Of a stretch of 14,018 nt of DNA, positions 1 to 7,802 are shown one piece after another (within the stretch, counting starts at the first letter, position 1; the number at the start of each line of letters is the position of its first letter). Source of the stretch: Pseudomonadota bacterium (GTDB lineage Bacteria > Pseudomonadota > Alphaproteobacteria > Rhodospirillales > Rhodospirillaceae). The DNA is taken from NCBI GenBank assembly GCA_023396465.1, contig JAEWWF010000147.1, positions 1 through 14,018 on the forward strand, in the 5' to 3' direction. Under the pieces are notes generated by a model, which searched no databases, had not been told where the DNA came from, and saw only the letters and a program-made list of their open reading frames with translations. The translations under genes and the position numbers were made by a program.

Positions 1-2
1 AA

Positions 3-281
3 CACCGGCTGACGCCGCTGCTGCCGCGCCTTGGCCACGTCAACGCGCGGGTGAAAATCGTCTGCGACAAGGACGGCATCGTCCACCTGGACGCCACCCA
101 GACCCCGGCGGTCATGACCTTCGGCGACGGCCCCGCCGACTGCACCATCAAGATCAGCAAGGCCAACCTGGAAAAGCTCATCGACGGCAAGATGGACCCC
201 ATGGTCGCCTTCGCCATGGGCCGGCTGAAGGTGGATGGGTCCAAGGGGATCGCCGCCAAGCTGACCAGCGTGTTCGGCTGA
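3..281 (+). CDS. SCP2 sterol-binding domain protein, 5'-truncated by the window edge
   Basis: The reading frame is open from the first bases of the window and ends at TGA 279-281. About 92 residues are visible. They match the SCP2 (sterol carrier protein 2) fold: a beta-strand start (ARVKIVCDKDGIVHLD), the segment ADCTIKIS, and the typical C-terminal run DPMVAFAMGRLKVDG followed by AAKLTSVF. SCP2-domain proteins hold lipids or acyl-CoA-like ligands in a hydrophobic tunnel; the ligand cannot be told from sequence. A GTG at 51-53 could be called as a start, but the residues before it (RLTPLLPRLGHVNA) look like the first SCP2 helix and the following turn, so the true start very probably lies upstream of the window. 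The DUF6134 gene follows after 16 nt, suggesting co-transcription. Family call is firm; function is not. Confidence 0.85.
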   Translation, partial: HRLTPLLPRLGHVNARVKIVCDKDGIVHLDATQTPAVMTFGDGPADCTIKISKANLEKLIDGKMDPMVAFAMGRLKVDGSKGIAAKLTSVFG

Positions 282-297
282 GCCCGGAGGACCGACC

Positions 298-942
298 ATG
301 GCCCTGCGCCTGCCCTTCTCCGCCACCGCCGCCGCGGTGATCGCGGCCCTGTTGGTCGTCGTCGCGCTGCTGCCGCCGACCGCCGCCGAGGCCGCCGAGA
401 CCGTCCGCTTCGCCATCTACAAGGACGGCGACTCGATCGGCGAGGAAGTCTATACCTTCGACCAGGGCCCGGACGGGCAACTGACGGTCGATGTCACCGC
501 CCGCACCGACGTGCAGGTGCTGTTCCTGAAATTCCGCTACCGCCACCAGCGCACCGAGGTCTGGCGCGACGGCGTGCTTCAGTCCATGACCGCCACCACC
601 GATGACGACGGCACCCCCCACTCCATTGCCCTCGCCCGTGAGGGCAACGCCTGGCGGGTACAGGCGGACACCATTCAGCGGGAGGAACGCGGCGACGTCC
701 TGCCGCTGACCTTGTGGACACCCAAGGTGCTGGAGACGTCGCGCGTGCTGTCAGTCATCGACGCCGAGCCGTGGGACGTGACGGTGCAGAACCTCGGCCC
801 GGTCTCCCTGGGTGGGCAGGAGGCGACCCAATGGCGCATGACCGGTGGCGTCACCCGCGACCTGTGGTACAGCCCCGGCGGCCATCTGCTGCAAGTGCAG
901 TTCGAGCGCCAGGGCTACAAGATCACCTACGTCCGCCAGTAG
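298..942 (+). CDS. Exported DUF6134 family protein
   Basis: This is a 214-residue protein with a Sec-type signal peptide: a short basic start, a hydrophobic core at about residues 10-25, and a likely cleavage after the Ala-rich AEA near residue 32. The mature part is beta-rich and begins with the kind of strand seen in DUF6134 proteins (RFAIYKDGDSIGEEVYTF). It also carries alternating-strand segments such as FRYRHQRTEVWRDGVLQSM and ends in LWYSPGGHLLQVQF. I recognise the family by this pattern; no biochemical function is known to me. A periplasmic or cell-envelope location is inferred from the signal. A good Shine-Dalgarno, GGAGG at 286-290, lies 7 nt before the ATG. The gene follows the SCP2-domain gene by 16 nt and converges on the RND pump gene, with 34 nt between the two stop codons. 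Confidence 0.75.
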   Translation: MALRLPFSATAAAVIAALLVVVALLPPTAAEAAETVRFAIYKDGDSIGEEVYTFDQGPDGQLTVDVTARTDVQVLFLKFRYRHQRTEVWRDGVLQSMTATTDDDGTPHSIALAREGNAWRVQADTIQREERGDVLPLTLWTPKVLETSRVLSVIDAEPWDVTVQNLGPVSLGGQEATQWRMTGGVTRDLWYSPGGHLLQVQFERQGYKITYVRQ

Positions 943-976
943 GCGGGATGCGCATGTCCGCCAGTCGGCATCCGCC
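942..976. terminator. Possible bidirectional hairpin between convergent genes
   Basis: GGCGGGATGC at 942-951 can pair with GCATCCGCC at 968-976. This gives a 9-bp stem with one bulged G and a 16-nt loop, and it almost exactly fills the gap between the DUF6134 stop and the RND stop. Neither strand has a T-tract after the stem, so classical intrinsic termination is uncertain. The 10-mer GTCCGCCAGT at 931-940 recurs at 956-965, inside the loop. Confidence 0.3.
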
Positions 977-3900
977 TTACTCCGCCGGCGCGGCCCGCCG
1001 CCCGGCGGCCTCGGCTTCGGCGCCGATGTCGCGGGCGGCCCAGCGATAGAGGCTCGGCACCACGAACAGCGTCAGCACCGTCGCGAAGCAGATGCCCGAC
1101 AGGATGACGACGCCGAGCACGTACCGGGTCTCGAATCCGGCGCCGCCACCCATCATCAGCGGGACGGCGCCGGCGGCGGTGGAAATGGCGGTCATCAGCA
1201 CCGGCCGCAGGCGGGCAACCGCCGCCTCCACCGCCGCCTCGGCCCGGCCGGCGCCGGCCTCGGCCAATTGGGTGGCGTATTCCACCAGCAGAATGCCGTT
1301 CTTGGCCGCCAACCCGACCAGCATGACGATGCCGATCTGGCTGTAGATGTTGACGCTCTGGTCGGTCACCCACAGGCCGAACAGAGCGCCGGTCATGGCC
1401 AGCGGCACGGTCATCATGATCAGGCCGGGCAGCCGCAGGCTCTCGAACTGCGCCGCCAGCACCAGGAACACCACCGCCAGCGCCAGCACGAAGGTGATCA
1501 GGCCGGCCTCCTCCGCCTCCACCAGTTCCTTGGCCTGACCGGTGAACGACACACGGATGTCGGTCGGCAGGTCGGTCGCCGCCAGTTGCCGCATCCACGC
1601 CACCGCCTCGCCCAGCGTATAGCCGGGCTCCAGGGTGGCGCTGACGGTGATGGCGCGCATGCGGTCATAGCGGTTGTAGGAGGACGACGCCGCCACCTCC
1701 TGCAAGGTCACCAGCCCAGTCAGCGGCACCAGTTCCCCGGCCCGCGCCGAGCGCACGTAGAGGCCGCCGATATCGGCCGGGCTGCGGCGGTCCGATGCCT
1801 GCGCCTGGAGGATGACATTATATTCCTCGCCACGGTCGATGAAGGTGCCGACGGTGCGCGAGCCCAGGGCCGTTTGCAGGGTGCGACTGATGTCCTCGGC
1901 CGAGACACCCAGTTCGGCGGCGCGCGGGCGGTCGATGGTGACTTCGATCTGCGGCCGCCGCTCGTCATAATCGGCGTCGGGATTGCTGAGGCCGGGGTTT
2001 TCCTCCATGCGGGCCATCAGGTGATCGCGCCAGGTGGCCAGTTCCTCGTAGGTGGTGCCGCCGAGCACCACTTGCAGGCGGTTGCCGCCGCCGCCCGAGA
2101 CGACGCCGCTGCGCGCTCGCACGAAGCTGGTGATCCCCGGCATCTCCCGCAGGCTGGCGCGGATGTCGTCGACGATGGCGTCGATGCCGCGCTCGCGCTC
2201 ATCCCACGGCGCCAGGGTGACGATGCCGCGAATGCGCTGCTCGGCACCGCCGAAGATGGCGCTCAGGGCCTGACTGATCTCACCGCCTTCCACCAGAGGC
2301 CGCATGGCCGCTTCCAGGGCCTGCACATAGGAAATGGCGTAGTCGTAGGACGCCCCCTCGGGTGCGTTGACGACGACGAAAAAGCCGCCGCGATCCTCGC
2401 GCGGGGCCAGTTCGTGCGAGACCGAACGATAGAAGAAAACACTCGCGCCCACCGCCCCCAGCAACACCACGATCACCGGCAGTCGCGAAGCCAGGAACAG
2501 ACCGAGCAACCGACGATACCCCGCCTCCAGACGGTCGAGCATGCGATCGATGACGCGGATGAGGGCGTTGGGATGATGATCCGACCCCAGCACCTTGCCC
2601 GCCAGAGCCGGCACCAGGGTCAGGGCCACCAGGGTGGAAATCATGACCGTCGCCGCCATGGTCAGGGCGAACTCGGCGAACAGGCGTCCGATGTCGCCCT
2701 GCTGCAAGGCCAGCGGCGCGAACACCGCCACCAGCACCAGCGAGGTGGCGATCACCGCGACGCCAACCACCTTGGCCCCACCGATGGCCGCCGCCTCGGC
2801 GCGCTCGCCATGCTCGAACCGGCGCCAGATGCTTTCCACCACCACGATGGCATCGTCGACCACCAACCCAGCCGCCAGCACGAAAGCCAACAGGGTCAGG
2901 ACGTTGATGGAGAACCCCATGATCCACATGGCCAGCAGGGCGCCAATCAGCGACACCGGGATGGCGGTGGCGGCGATGAAGGTCATGCGGCCGGAGCCGA
3001 GAAACAGATAGATCACCGCCGTCACCAGCACGATGGCGATGATCAGCGTTTCCAGCACCCCGTCCAGCGCCGCCTGCACGAAGACCGAGCTGTCGTAGCT
3101 GACCGCCACCGCCATGTCGCGCGGCAGGTCGTCGAGGATGGCCTGCATCGCCTCCCGCACACCCGCCGCCACCTCCAGAACGTTGGCGTCGGCCTGGGCG
3201 ATGATGCCGAGCCCGACCGCCTGCCGGCCGTTGGCCCGGAAGTAGCGATAGGGGTTTTCCGGCGCGATCTCGATTTCCGCCAGATCGCCCAGGCGGACGA
3301 TATCGCCGCTGCCGGTGGTGCGGATGGGAAGCTGGGCGAAATCGTCGGCGGTGTTGTAACCGCGCACCGTGCGCACCGCCAGGGTCTGCTCCGGCCCCTC
3401 GATGCGGCCGCCGGGCAGTTCCAGGTTCTCCCGCCGCAGGGCGCCCTCGATCTCCGCCACCGTCACTTCGCGGGCGGCCATGGCCTGACGATCGAGCCAG
3501 ATGCGCAGGGCGTAGCGCTGCTCGCCGCCGATGTTGATCTGCGCCACCCCATCCACCGCCGTCAGCCGGTCGACCACCAACCGCTGCGCCAGATCGGTCA
3601 GCGCCAACGGATCGAGATGCTCGCTGCGCAGGGTCAGCCACATCACCTCGTCGGCGTTTTCGTCGGCCTTGGCGATGGTCGGGGCGTCAATGTCGTCGGG
3701 CAGGTCGCGCAGGGTGCGGTTCACGCGGTCGCGCACGTCGTTGGCGGCGGCATCGATGTCGCGGTCGAGGGAGAATTCCACCACCACCCGCGAGCGCCCT
3801 TCCGAGGATTGCGAGGTGATGGTCTCCACCCCGGCGATGCCGCTCAGGGCATCCTCGACGATCTTGGTGACGCGGCTCTCGATCACCTCGGCGGCGGCGC

Positions 3901-4057
3901 CGGTATAGACGGTGGTGACGGTGACGATGGGCGGGTTGATGTCCGGTGCCTCGCGCACCGACAATTGCCCGAGCGCGAACAGCCCGAACACCAGAATCAG
4001 CAGATTGACGACGCTGGCGAAGATCGGCCGCCGCACCGACAGGGTGGAAATGACCAC
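977..4057 (-). CDS. RND (HAE1/AcrB-type) efflux pump permease
   Basis: This 1026-residue protein has the normal length of an AcrB/MexF-type inner-membrane proton/drug antiporter. Visible hallmarks are: an N-terminal transmembrane helix (about 12-31) after the usual STLSVRRPIFA start; the first periplasmic half with porter-like segments; and a membrane block (about 335-490) holding LVVDDAIVVVES. In that motif D401 and D402 correspond to the proton-relay aspartates of AcrB. A second periplasmic half and a second membrane block with AAKNGILLVEY follow, where K919 is the relay lysine. All three relay residues are present, so the pump should be active. The start is GTG at 4057, supported by AAGGAG at 4066-4071, 8 nt away, which overlaps the stop codon of the upstream adaptor gene. 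The two genes form one operon and are probably translationally coupled. The substrate is not predictable; drug or solvent export is the family norm. Confidence 0.95.
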   Translation of the reverse strand: MVISTLSVRRPIFASVVNLLILVFGLFALGQLSVREAPDINPPIVTVTTVYTGAAAEVIESRVTKIVEDALSGIAGVETITSQSSEGRSRVVVEFSLDRDIDAAANDVRDRVNRTLRDLPDDIDAPTIAKADENADEVMWLTLRSEHLDPLALTDLAQRLVVDRLTAVDGVAQINIGGEQRYALRIWLDRQAMAAREVTVAEIEGALRRENLELPGGRIEGPEQTLAVRTVRGYNTADDFAQLPIRTTGSGDIVRLGDLAEIEIAPENPYRYFRANGRQAVGLGIIAQADANVLEVAAGVREAMQAILDDLPRDMAVAVSYDSSVFVQAALDGVLETLIIAIVLVTAVIYLFLGSGRMTFIAATAIPVSLIGALLAMWIMGFSINVLTLLAFVLAAGLVVDDAIVVVESIWRRFEHGERAEAAAIGGAKVVGVAVIATSLVLVAVFAPLALQQGDIGRLFAEFALTMAATVMISTLVALTLVPALAGKVLGSDHHPNALIRVIDRMLDRLEAGYRRLLGLFLASRLPVIVVLLGAVGASVFFYRSVSHELAPREDRGGFFVVVNAPEGASYDYAISYVQALEAAMRPLVEGGEISQALSAIFGGAEQRIRGIVTLAPWDERERGIDAIVDDIRASLREMPGITSFVRARSGVVSGGGGNRLQVVLGGTTYEELATWRDHLMARMEENPGLSNPDADYDERRPQIEVTIDRPRAAELGVSAEDISRTLQTALGSRTVGTFIDRGEEYNVILQAQASDRRSPADIGGLYVRSARAGELVPLTGLVTLQEVAASSSYNRYDRMRAITVSATLEPGYTLGEAVAWMRQLAATDLPTDIRVSFTGQAKELVEAEEAGLITFVLALAVVFLVLAAQFESLRLPGLIMMTVPLAMTGALFGLWVTDQSVNIYSQIGIVMLVGLAAKNGILLVEYATQLAEAGAGRAEAAVEAAVARLRPVLMTAISTAAGAVPLMMGGGAGFETRYVLGVVILSGICFATVLTLFVVPSLYRWAARDIGAEAEAAGRRAAPAE

Positions 4058-4070
4058 GGCCGTCTCTCCT

Positions 4071-5174
4071 TCAGGAGTCTGGGGTGGCGGCGATGCCGAC
4101 GGCGAGGGCCGGCACCTCCTTCACCCGATCGCCACCATCAAGCTTGGAAGCGCCTTCGACCACCAGCCGCTCACCCTCGCGCAGGCCATCGACGATTTCC
4201 ACCCGGTCGGCGGTGCGGGTGCCGAGTTGAACGATGCGCCGCTCGGCGCGTCCATCCTCGCCGATGACGAAGGCGAAGTGCTGGTAGCCCACCGCCACCA
4301 CGGCGGCCGAGGGCACCGTCACCGCCAGCCGTTCGGCGACCGCCACATCGGCGGCGACCATTTGCCCCGGCCGCAGACGGCCATCGGCATTGGGAACTTC
4401 GGTACGCACCCGCACCTGCCGGCTGGCGGCGTCGACACGGGTGCCGACGGTCAAGATCCGGCCGGTGAAGCGGATGCCAGGATGGGCCGCCGAGATCAGG
4501 TCCACCGTCTGGCCCGGTGCCAGCGCCTGCAAACTGGCTTCCGGCATGCCAAAGTCGGCATAGACGACGGCGACGTCATCGAGCGTGGTGATCTCGGCGC
4601 CCGGCGTCAGATAGGCGCCGACGCTGACCTCGCGAAAGCCGAGACGGCCGGCGAAAGGCGCCCGCACGGTGCGCTTCTCCAGCGTCAGTTCCGCCACCGC
4701 CACCGTCGAGCGGGCGCTTTCCAGCGCCGCCGCCGCCTCGTCATAGACCGGCTGCGGGATGGTGCCGTTACGCCGCAGTTGGCTCGCCCTCTCGAAGGAG
4801 CGCTGGGCATTGGTCAACGCCGCCCGCGCGGCGGCCAATTGGGCGCGCGCCTCGGCATCGTCCAGGCGCAACAGGGCATCGCCCCGGTTCACGGCGGCGC
4901 CGTGGTCGAACAGTACCTCGCGCACCACACCCGCCGCCTCGGCGGTCACCACCACGCTCTCCCGCGCCCGAAGGGTGCCGACAGCCGACAACCGATCGGT
5001 GAGCGAGGTCCGCTCCACCGTCGCGACCGCCACCGTCTTGCCCTCCTGCTGCGCCCCGGTCGCCACCTGCGGAGCGCGGTCGTCGGCGGTGAACGGCGGC
5101 AACCCGGCGTGCCAGGCATATCCCCCCGCGGCCAGCCCGATCAGGGCCACGATCCCGATGATGCGCGTCTTCAT
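4071..5174 (-). CDS. RND efflux periplasmic adaptor (membrane fusion protein)
   Basis: This 367-residue HlyD/AcrA-type adaptor would link the RND pump to an outer-membrane channel. The N-terminus (about 4-21) is one hydrophobic segment without a lipobox cysteine, so it is a membrane anchor or Sec signal, not a lipoprotein. The order of parts is: first lipoyl half (about 74-105, AEAAGVVREVLFDHGAAV), a short alpha-helical hairpin (about 106-168, Ala/Arg/Glu-rich), second lipoyl half (about 169-195, RAPFAGRLGFREVSVGAYL), beta-barrel (about 200-285), and a membrane-proximal domain to about 355. The helical hairpin is short, as in MexH/VexE-like adaptors. ATG 5174 is preceded by AGGGA (5181-5185) at 6 nt. 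The stop at 4071-4073 leaves only 13 nt to the pump gene. No TolC-like gene lies next to it, so the pair presumably uses a shared channel encoded elsewhere. Confidence 0.93.
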   Translation of the reverse strand: MKTRIIGIVALIGLAAGGYAWHAGLPPFTADDRAPQVATGAQQEGKTVAVATVERTSLTDRLSAVGTLRARESVVVTAEAAGVVREVLFDHGAAVNRGDALLRLDDAEARAQLAAARAALTNAQRSFERASQLRRNGTIPQPVYDEAAAALESARSTVAVAELTLEKRTVRAPFAGRLGFREVSVGAYLTPGAEITTLDDVAVVYADFGMPEASLQALAPGQTVDLISAAHPGIRFTGRILTVGTRVDAASRQVRVRTEVPNADGRLRPGQMVAADVAVAERLAVTVPSAAVVAVGYQHFAFVIGEDGRAERRIVQLGTRTADRVEIVDGLREGERLVVEGASKLDGGDRVKEVPALAVGIAATPDS

Positions 5175-5358
5175 GCCTTGTCCCTAGTTTCCGGCGCCGG
5201 CCCGGCGGCCTGACGCAATTTAAGGCCGCAAAGGCTGCGACGAAAGGCCGTTGAAAGCCGAAACCTCCGCTCGACGGCCGACTCGCCGGAAAGTGATATA
5301 TCCCCAAAAGAGGTAGTTTGATAATTTTGCTCCTCCCCGTCCTGTGGATTTCGCGGCA
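5175..5358. promoter_or_regulatory. Divergent promoter region between efflux operon and histidine kinase gene
   Basis: This 184-nt gap must hold the promoters of both the adaptor/pump operon (-) and the kinase/regulator pair (+). It contains an AT-rich island at about 5291-5328, with GATATAT at 5295-5301, in otherwise GC-rich DNA. Four related octamer-like boxes (AAGGCCGC 5222, AAGGCTGC 5231, AAGGCCGT 5244, AAAGCCG 5254) lie in the same orientation. GGCCGT (5246-5251) and ACGGCC (5274-5279) form an inverted repeat. On the minus strand TTAAAT (5218-5223) could serve as a -10, but its -35 is poor. No convincing consensus promoter was found on either strand. Confidence 0.4.
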
Positions 5359-7098
5359 ATGCCAAAGGGTGACGTGCTGAGCGACGACTCCGCCCCGGCC
5401 CGCGCCGGGTGGTCGGCCCGCGCCTCCTGGCAGAGCCTTGATCCGCGCCGTCTGCTGGTGCTGCTGACCACTGTGTTCATCGCCGTCACGCTGACCGCCT
5501 GGGGCGGCTTTGTATTGCGCGACAGGGCGCTGGTGCTGGAGGCTGCCGACCAGCAGTTGCGGCTGGTGGCGCGGCTGGTGACGGCCACCACCTTCCGCAC
5601 CGTTCAGGGCGGTGATCTGGTTCTGCGCAAGATCCAGGGCGAGATCGACTCGCGGGGCTTCGCTTCCTGGGCCGCCGACCCGGGGGCATGGCTGAGGCTG
5701 AACGCGGCGGCGCAAACCCTGCCGCAGGCCGGGGCCCTGTTTGTCATCGGAGCCGACGGCAGATCGGTGGCCCATTCCACCAACGCGGTGACGCCGACCC
5801 TTTTTCTGGGCGACCGTGACTACTTCCGGGTCCATGCCCGCGATCGCACCGACATGCCCTACATCGGCCACCGGGTCAGCAGCCGCGTGGACGGTCGCGA
5901 GATCATCGGCATCAGCCGTCGGCTGAGCCACGAGGACGGCAGCTTCGCCGGTGTCATCGTCGTCGCGATCGATGTCGACTACTTCGACCGCTTCTTCGAA
6001 TCACTGCCCCTGACGCCCGGTTCCGCCATTACCATCCTTCGCGACGACGGCGGCGTGCTGCTGCGGCAAGCCCACGGCCGGCCTCCCGTGGCCGCCTCCC
6101 TGCCGCAGCTGGCCACCGGGGCCATCGGTCGCGATCAGCCGGTGGTGTCCCTCCTTCCCGACCCCGAGGACGGCGCACCGCTGGCCACGGCCCGACAGGC
6201 GGTCGGTCCCTACGATCTGGTGGTGGCCGCCAGTTGGCGGCAGAGCGACGTGTTGAGCGCCTGGCACCACCGGCTGCTGGCCGGGTCTTCCGTTGTGGCG
6301 GTGCTGGTGGGCGGCGTGACGCTGCTCACCCTGTTCGGACTCCGCAGCCTGCGCCGGCAGGAAGAGATGGCCGCCGCGCTGCGCCGCAGCAACGAAGGTC
6401 TGGAGCGCCGCGTCGAGGTCCGAACCGCCGCCCTGCAAACCTCCAATGCCGCACTGGAAGCGGCGGTGGCGGAAAAGAGCCTGCTTCTGCACGAGGTGCA
6501 CCATCGGGTGAAGAACAACCTGCAAATGATCGAGGCGCTGCTGGCGCTGCAATGCAGCCGCGTCGGCGAGGACGCCCGTCTGGCGCTGGAGGCCGCCCGA
6601 CGGCGGATCAACGCGCTGGGGCTGGTGCATCAGCAGTTGCTCGGCGACGGCGACCTCGCCACTCTGCGCGCCGACACCTTCCTGCGCGACCTCGGCGACC
6701 GCCTTGGCCTGTCCTTCGGCGCCGAGGACCGCGCCATCACCCTGACCGTGGAGGCCGCACCGGACCCGCTGCCGCTCGATCTCGCCATTCCCCTCGGGCT
6801 GATCGTGAACGAGGTGCTGTCCAACGCCTTCAAGCATGCCTTCCCCACCGGACGCGGCGGCACGATCAAGGTGGCGTTGACGCGACAGGAAGACATGCTG
6901 TCCCTTCGCCTGTCCGACGACGGCATCGGTGCCCCCTCCCCCGTCGAGGCCGCCGACGCGCCGGCGGAGCCGGGCCGCGCCCTCGGTCACCGCATCGTGC
7001 AGGCGTTGGTGAAGCAAGTGAAGGGCACCCTGGCCATCGACCACCACGGCGGCACCTGCCTGACCGTCACCCTGCCATACCCGGAGATGCCATCTTGA
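5359..7098 (+). CDS. Membrane sensor histidine kinase, dCache/PDC-like sensor with HisKA_2 kinase core
   Basis: This 579-residue sensor kinase has a transmembrane helix at about 32-53, a periplasmic domain at about 54-305 and a second helix at about 306-328. The periplasmic part looks like a dCache/PDC ligand sensor: DRDYFR (152-157), then IGHRVSSRVDGREIIGISRR. A coiled-coil linker (about 335-375) leads to the dimerisation/phosphoacceptor helix EVHHRVKNNLQMIEALLALQ, of HisKA_2 type, with likely phospho-His H382. The ATPase domain carries the N-box NEVLSNAFKHAF (E485, N489) and the G1 box DDGIG (520-524). HisKA_2/HWE kinases are abundant in alphaproteobacteria and often signal to PhyR-like or single-domain receivers, which fits the next gene. 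The ATG at 5359 lacks a clear Shine-Dalgarno; GTG 5344 or GTG 5374 (AAAGGG at 5364-5369) are alternatives. The ligand is unknown. Confidence 0.9.
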   Translation: MPKGDVLSDDSAPARAGWSARASWQSLDPRRLLVLLTTVFIAVTLTAWGGFVLRDRALVLEAADQQLRLVARLVTATTFRTVQGGDLVLRKIQGEIDSRGFASWAADPGAWLRLNAAAQTLPQAGALFVIGADGRSVAHSTNAVTPTLFLGDRDYFRVHARDRTDMPYIGHRVSSRVDGREIIGISRRLSHEDGSFAGVIVVAIDVDYFDRFFESLPLTPGSAITILRDDGGVLLRQAHGRPPVAASLPQLATGAIGRDQPVVSLLPDPEDGAPLATARQAVGPYDLVVAASWRQSDVLSAWHHRLLAGSSVVAVLVGGVTLLTLFGLRSLRRQEEMAAALRRSNEGLERRVEVRTAALQTSNAALEAAVAEKSLLLHEVHHRVKNNLQMIEALLALQCSRVGEDARLALEAARRRINALGLVHQQLLGDGDLATLRADTFLRDLGDRLGLSFGAEDRAITLTVEAAPDPLPLDLAIPLGLIVNEVLSNAFKHAFPTGRGGTIKVALTRQEDMLSLRLSDDGIGAPSPVEAADAPAEPGRALGHRIVQALVKQVKGTLAIDHHGGTCLTVTLPYPEMPS

Positions 7099-7478
7099 CC
7101 GCCATCCCCGCGGCCATGCCGCGCATCATCATCGTCGATGACGACTTCCTGATCCTGACCTATCTGGAAGAAATCGCCCAGCAGATCGGCTGCCAGGTGG
7201 TCGGCACCGCCGGGACGCCGGAGGAGGCCATCATGGTATGCCAAAACACCCGCCCCGACATCGCGCTGCTGGACGTGCGCCTCGGCAGCGGTGCCGACGG
7301 CATCACGGCGGGGGAATACATCCGCGCCCACCTCACGACCGAGGTGGTGTTCATCACCGGCTCGACCGAGCCGGCGACCGTGGCCCGCATGCGGGCGCTG
7401 GCGCCGCGCGCCATCCTCGCCAAGCCGATCCTGCCGGAACAGCTGGCCCGCATCCTGCTGCCCCCGCCGCCTCAGTAG
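7095..7478 (+). CDS. Receiver-only response regulator
   Basis: This is a single CheY-like receiver domain with no output domain. Counting from ATG 7116 (120 aa), the acidic pocket is D8-D10 (IVDDDF), the phosphoacceptor is D53 (LLDVRL), the switch threonine is T81 (ITGS) and the conserved lysine is K103 (AKPI). All are intact. I place the start at TTG 7095, which adds seven residues. Its TTGA overlaps the kinase stop by 4 nt, and GGAG at 7083-7086 lies 8 nt upstream, whereas ATG 7116 has no Shine-Dalgarno. The gene is therefore probably translationally coupled to the HisKA_2 kinase, its obvious phosphodonor. With no DNA-binding or enzymatic output it must act by protein contact, as a phosphorelay intermediate or phosphate sink. 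The 3' end overlaps the convergent small gene by 7 nt. Confidence 0.88.
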   Translation: MTAIPAAMPRIIIVDDDFLILTYLEEIAQQIGCQVVGTAGTPEEAIMVCQNTRPDIALLDVRLGSGADGITAGEYIRAHLTTEVVFITGSTEPATVARMRALAPRAILAKPILPEQLARILLPPPPQ

Positions 7479-7765
7479 CGGCGCGGCCGGCGATGCGGCG
7501 GCAGGAAGGGATTGGTCTGCATCAGACTGATCCACGGCTGCCACGCCGCCTGCACCATCCCCATCCACCACACCATGGGATTGCCGCCGGGCAAGCCCGC
7601 CAGCATCACGGCCGGGTTGGCGAGCAGCCCGGCGGCGGCGGTGGCGAGATCGGGGGTGGCGGTGACGGTGATGGTCACCGTTTCCGAGCCGCCACCTTCG
7701 GGCCGGCGGCTGACGATGTCCACGTCGAGATTGGGCAAAGTGGCGGTCAGGCGGGTTTCGTCCAT
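7472..7765 (-). CDS. Small Trp-rich protein of unknown function
   Basis: I do not recognise a characterised family; I have a vague impression of similar small Rhodospirillales hypotheticals but cannot confirm it. The 97-residue product has a polar, strand-like N-half (TRLTATLPNLDVDIVSRR and ETVTITVTATPDL). An Ala/Leu helix follows (about 41-60). Then comes an aromatic amphipathic segment (about 63-83) with four tryptophans (W66, W67, W75, W78) and several methionines, and a basic tail HRRPRRY. No signal peptide is visible. The aromatic segment could touch a membrane, a lipid or polymer granule surface, or a partner protein; this is inference. ATG 7765 is chosen because a G5 run at 7775-7779 lies 9 nt upstream; ATGs at 7771 and 7774 are alternatives. 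Codon choice is as GC-rich as its neighbours, which supports a real gene. Its stop overlaps the receiver gene stop. Confidence 0.6.
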   Translation of the reverse strand: MDETRLTATLPNLDVDIVSRRPEGGGSETVTITVTATPDLATAAAGLLANPAVMLAGLPGGNPMVWWMGMVQAAWQPWISLMQTNPFLPPHRRPRRY

Positions 7766-7802
7766 GGCCATCATCCCCCGTGGCGCTGTGGCTGAGACAT
7801 CC

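Noticed and set aside
845..4267. Very long plus-strand frame opposite the RND pump
   Set aside because: It is an antisense shadow of GC-rich codons: its translation is His/Gln/Gly/Arg-rich low-complexity with no domain, while the opposite strand encodes a full RND pump.
5344..5358. GTG 5344 as the start of the histidine kinase
   Set aside because: There is no Shine-Dalgarno before it, and the extra five residues add nothing; ATG 5359 is preferred, though not certain.
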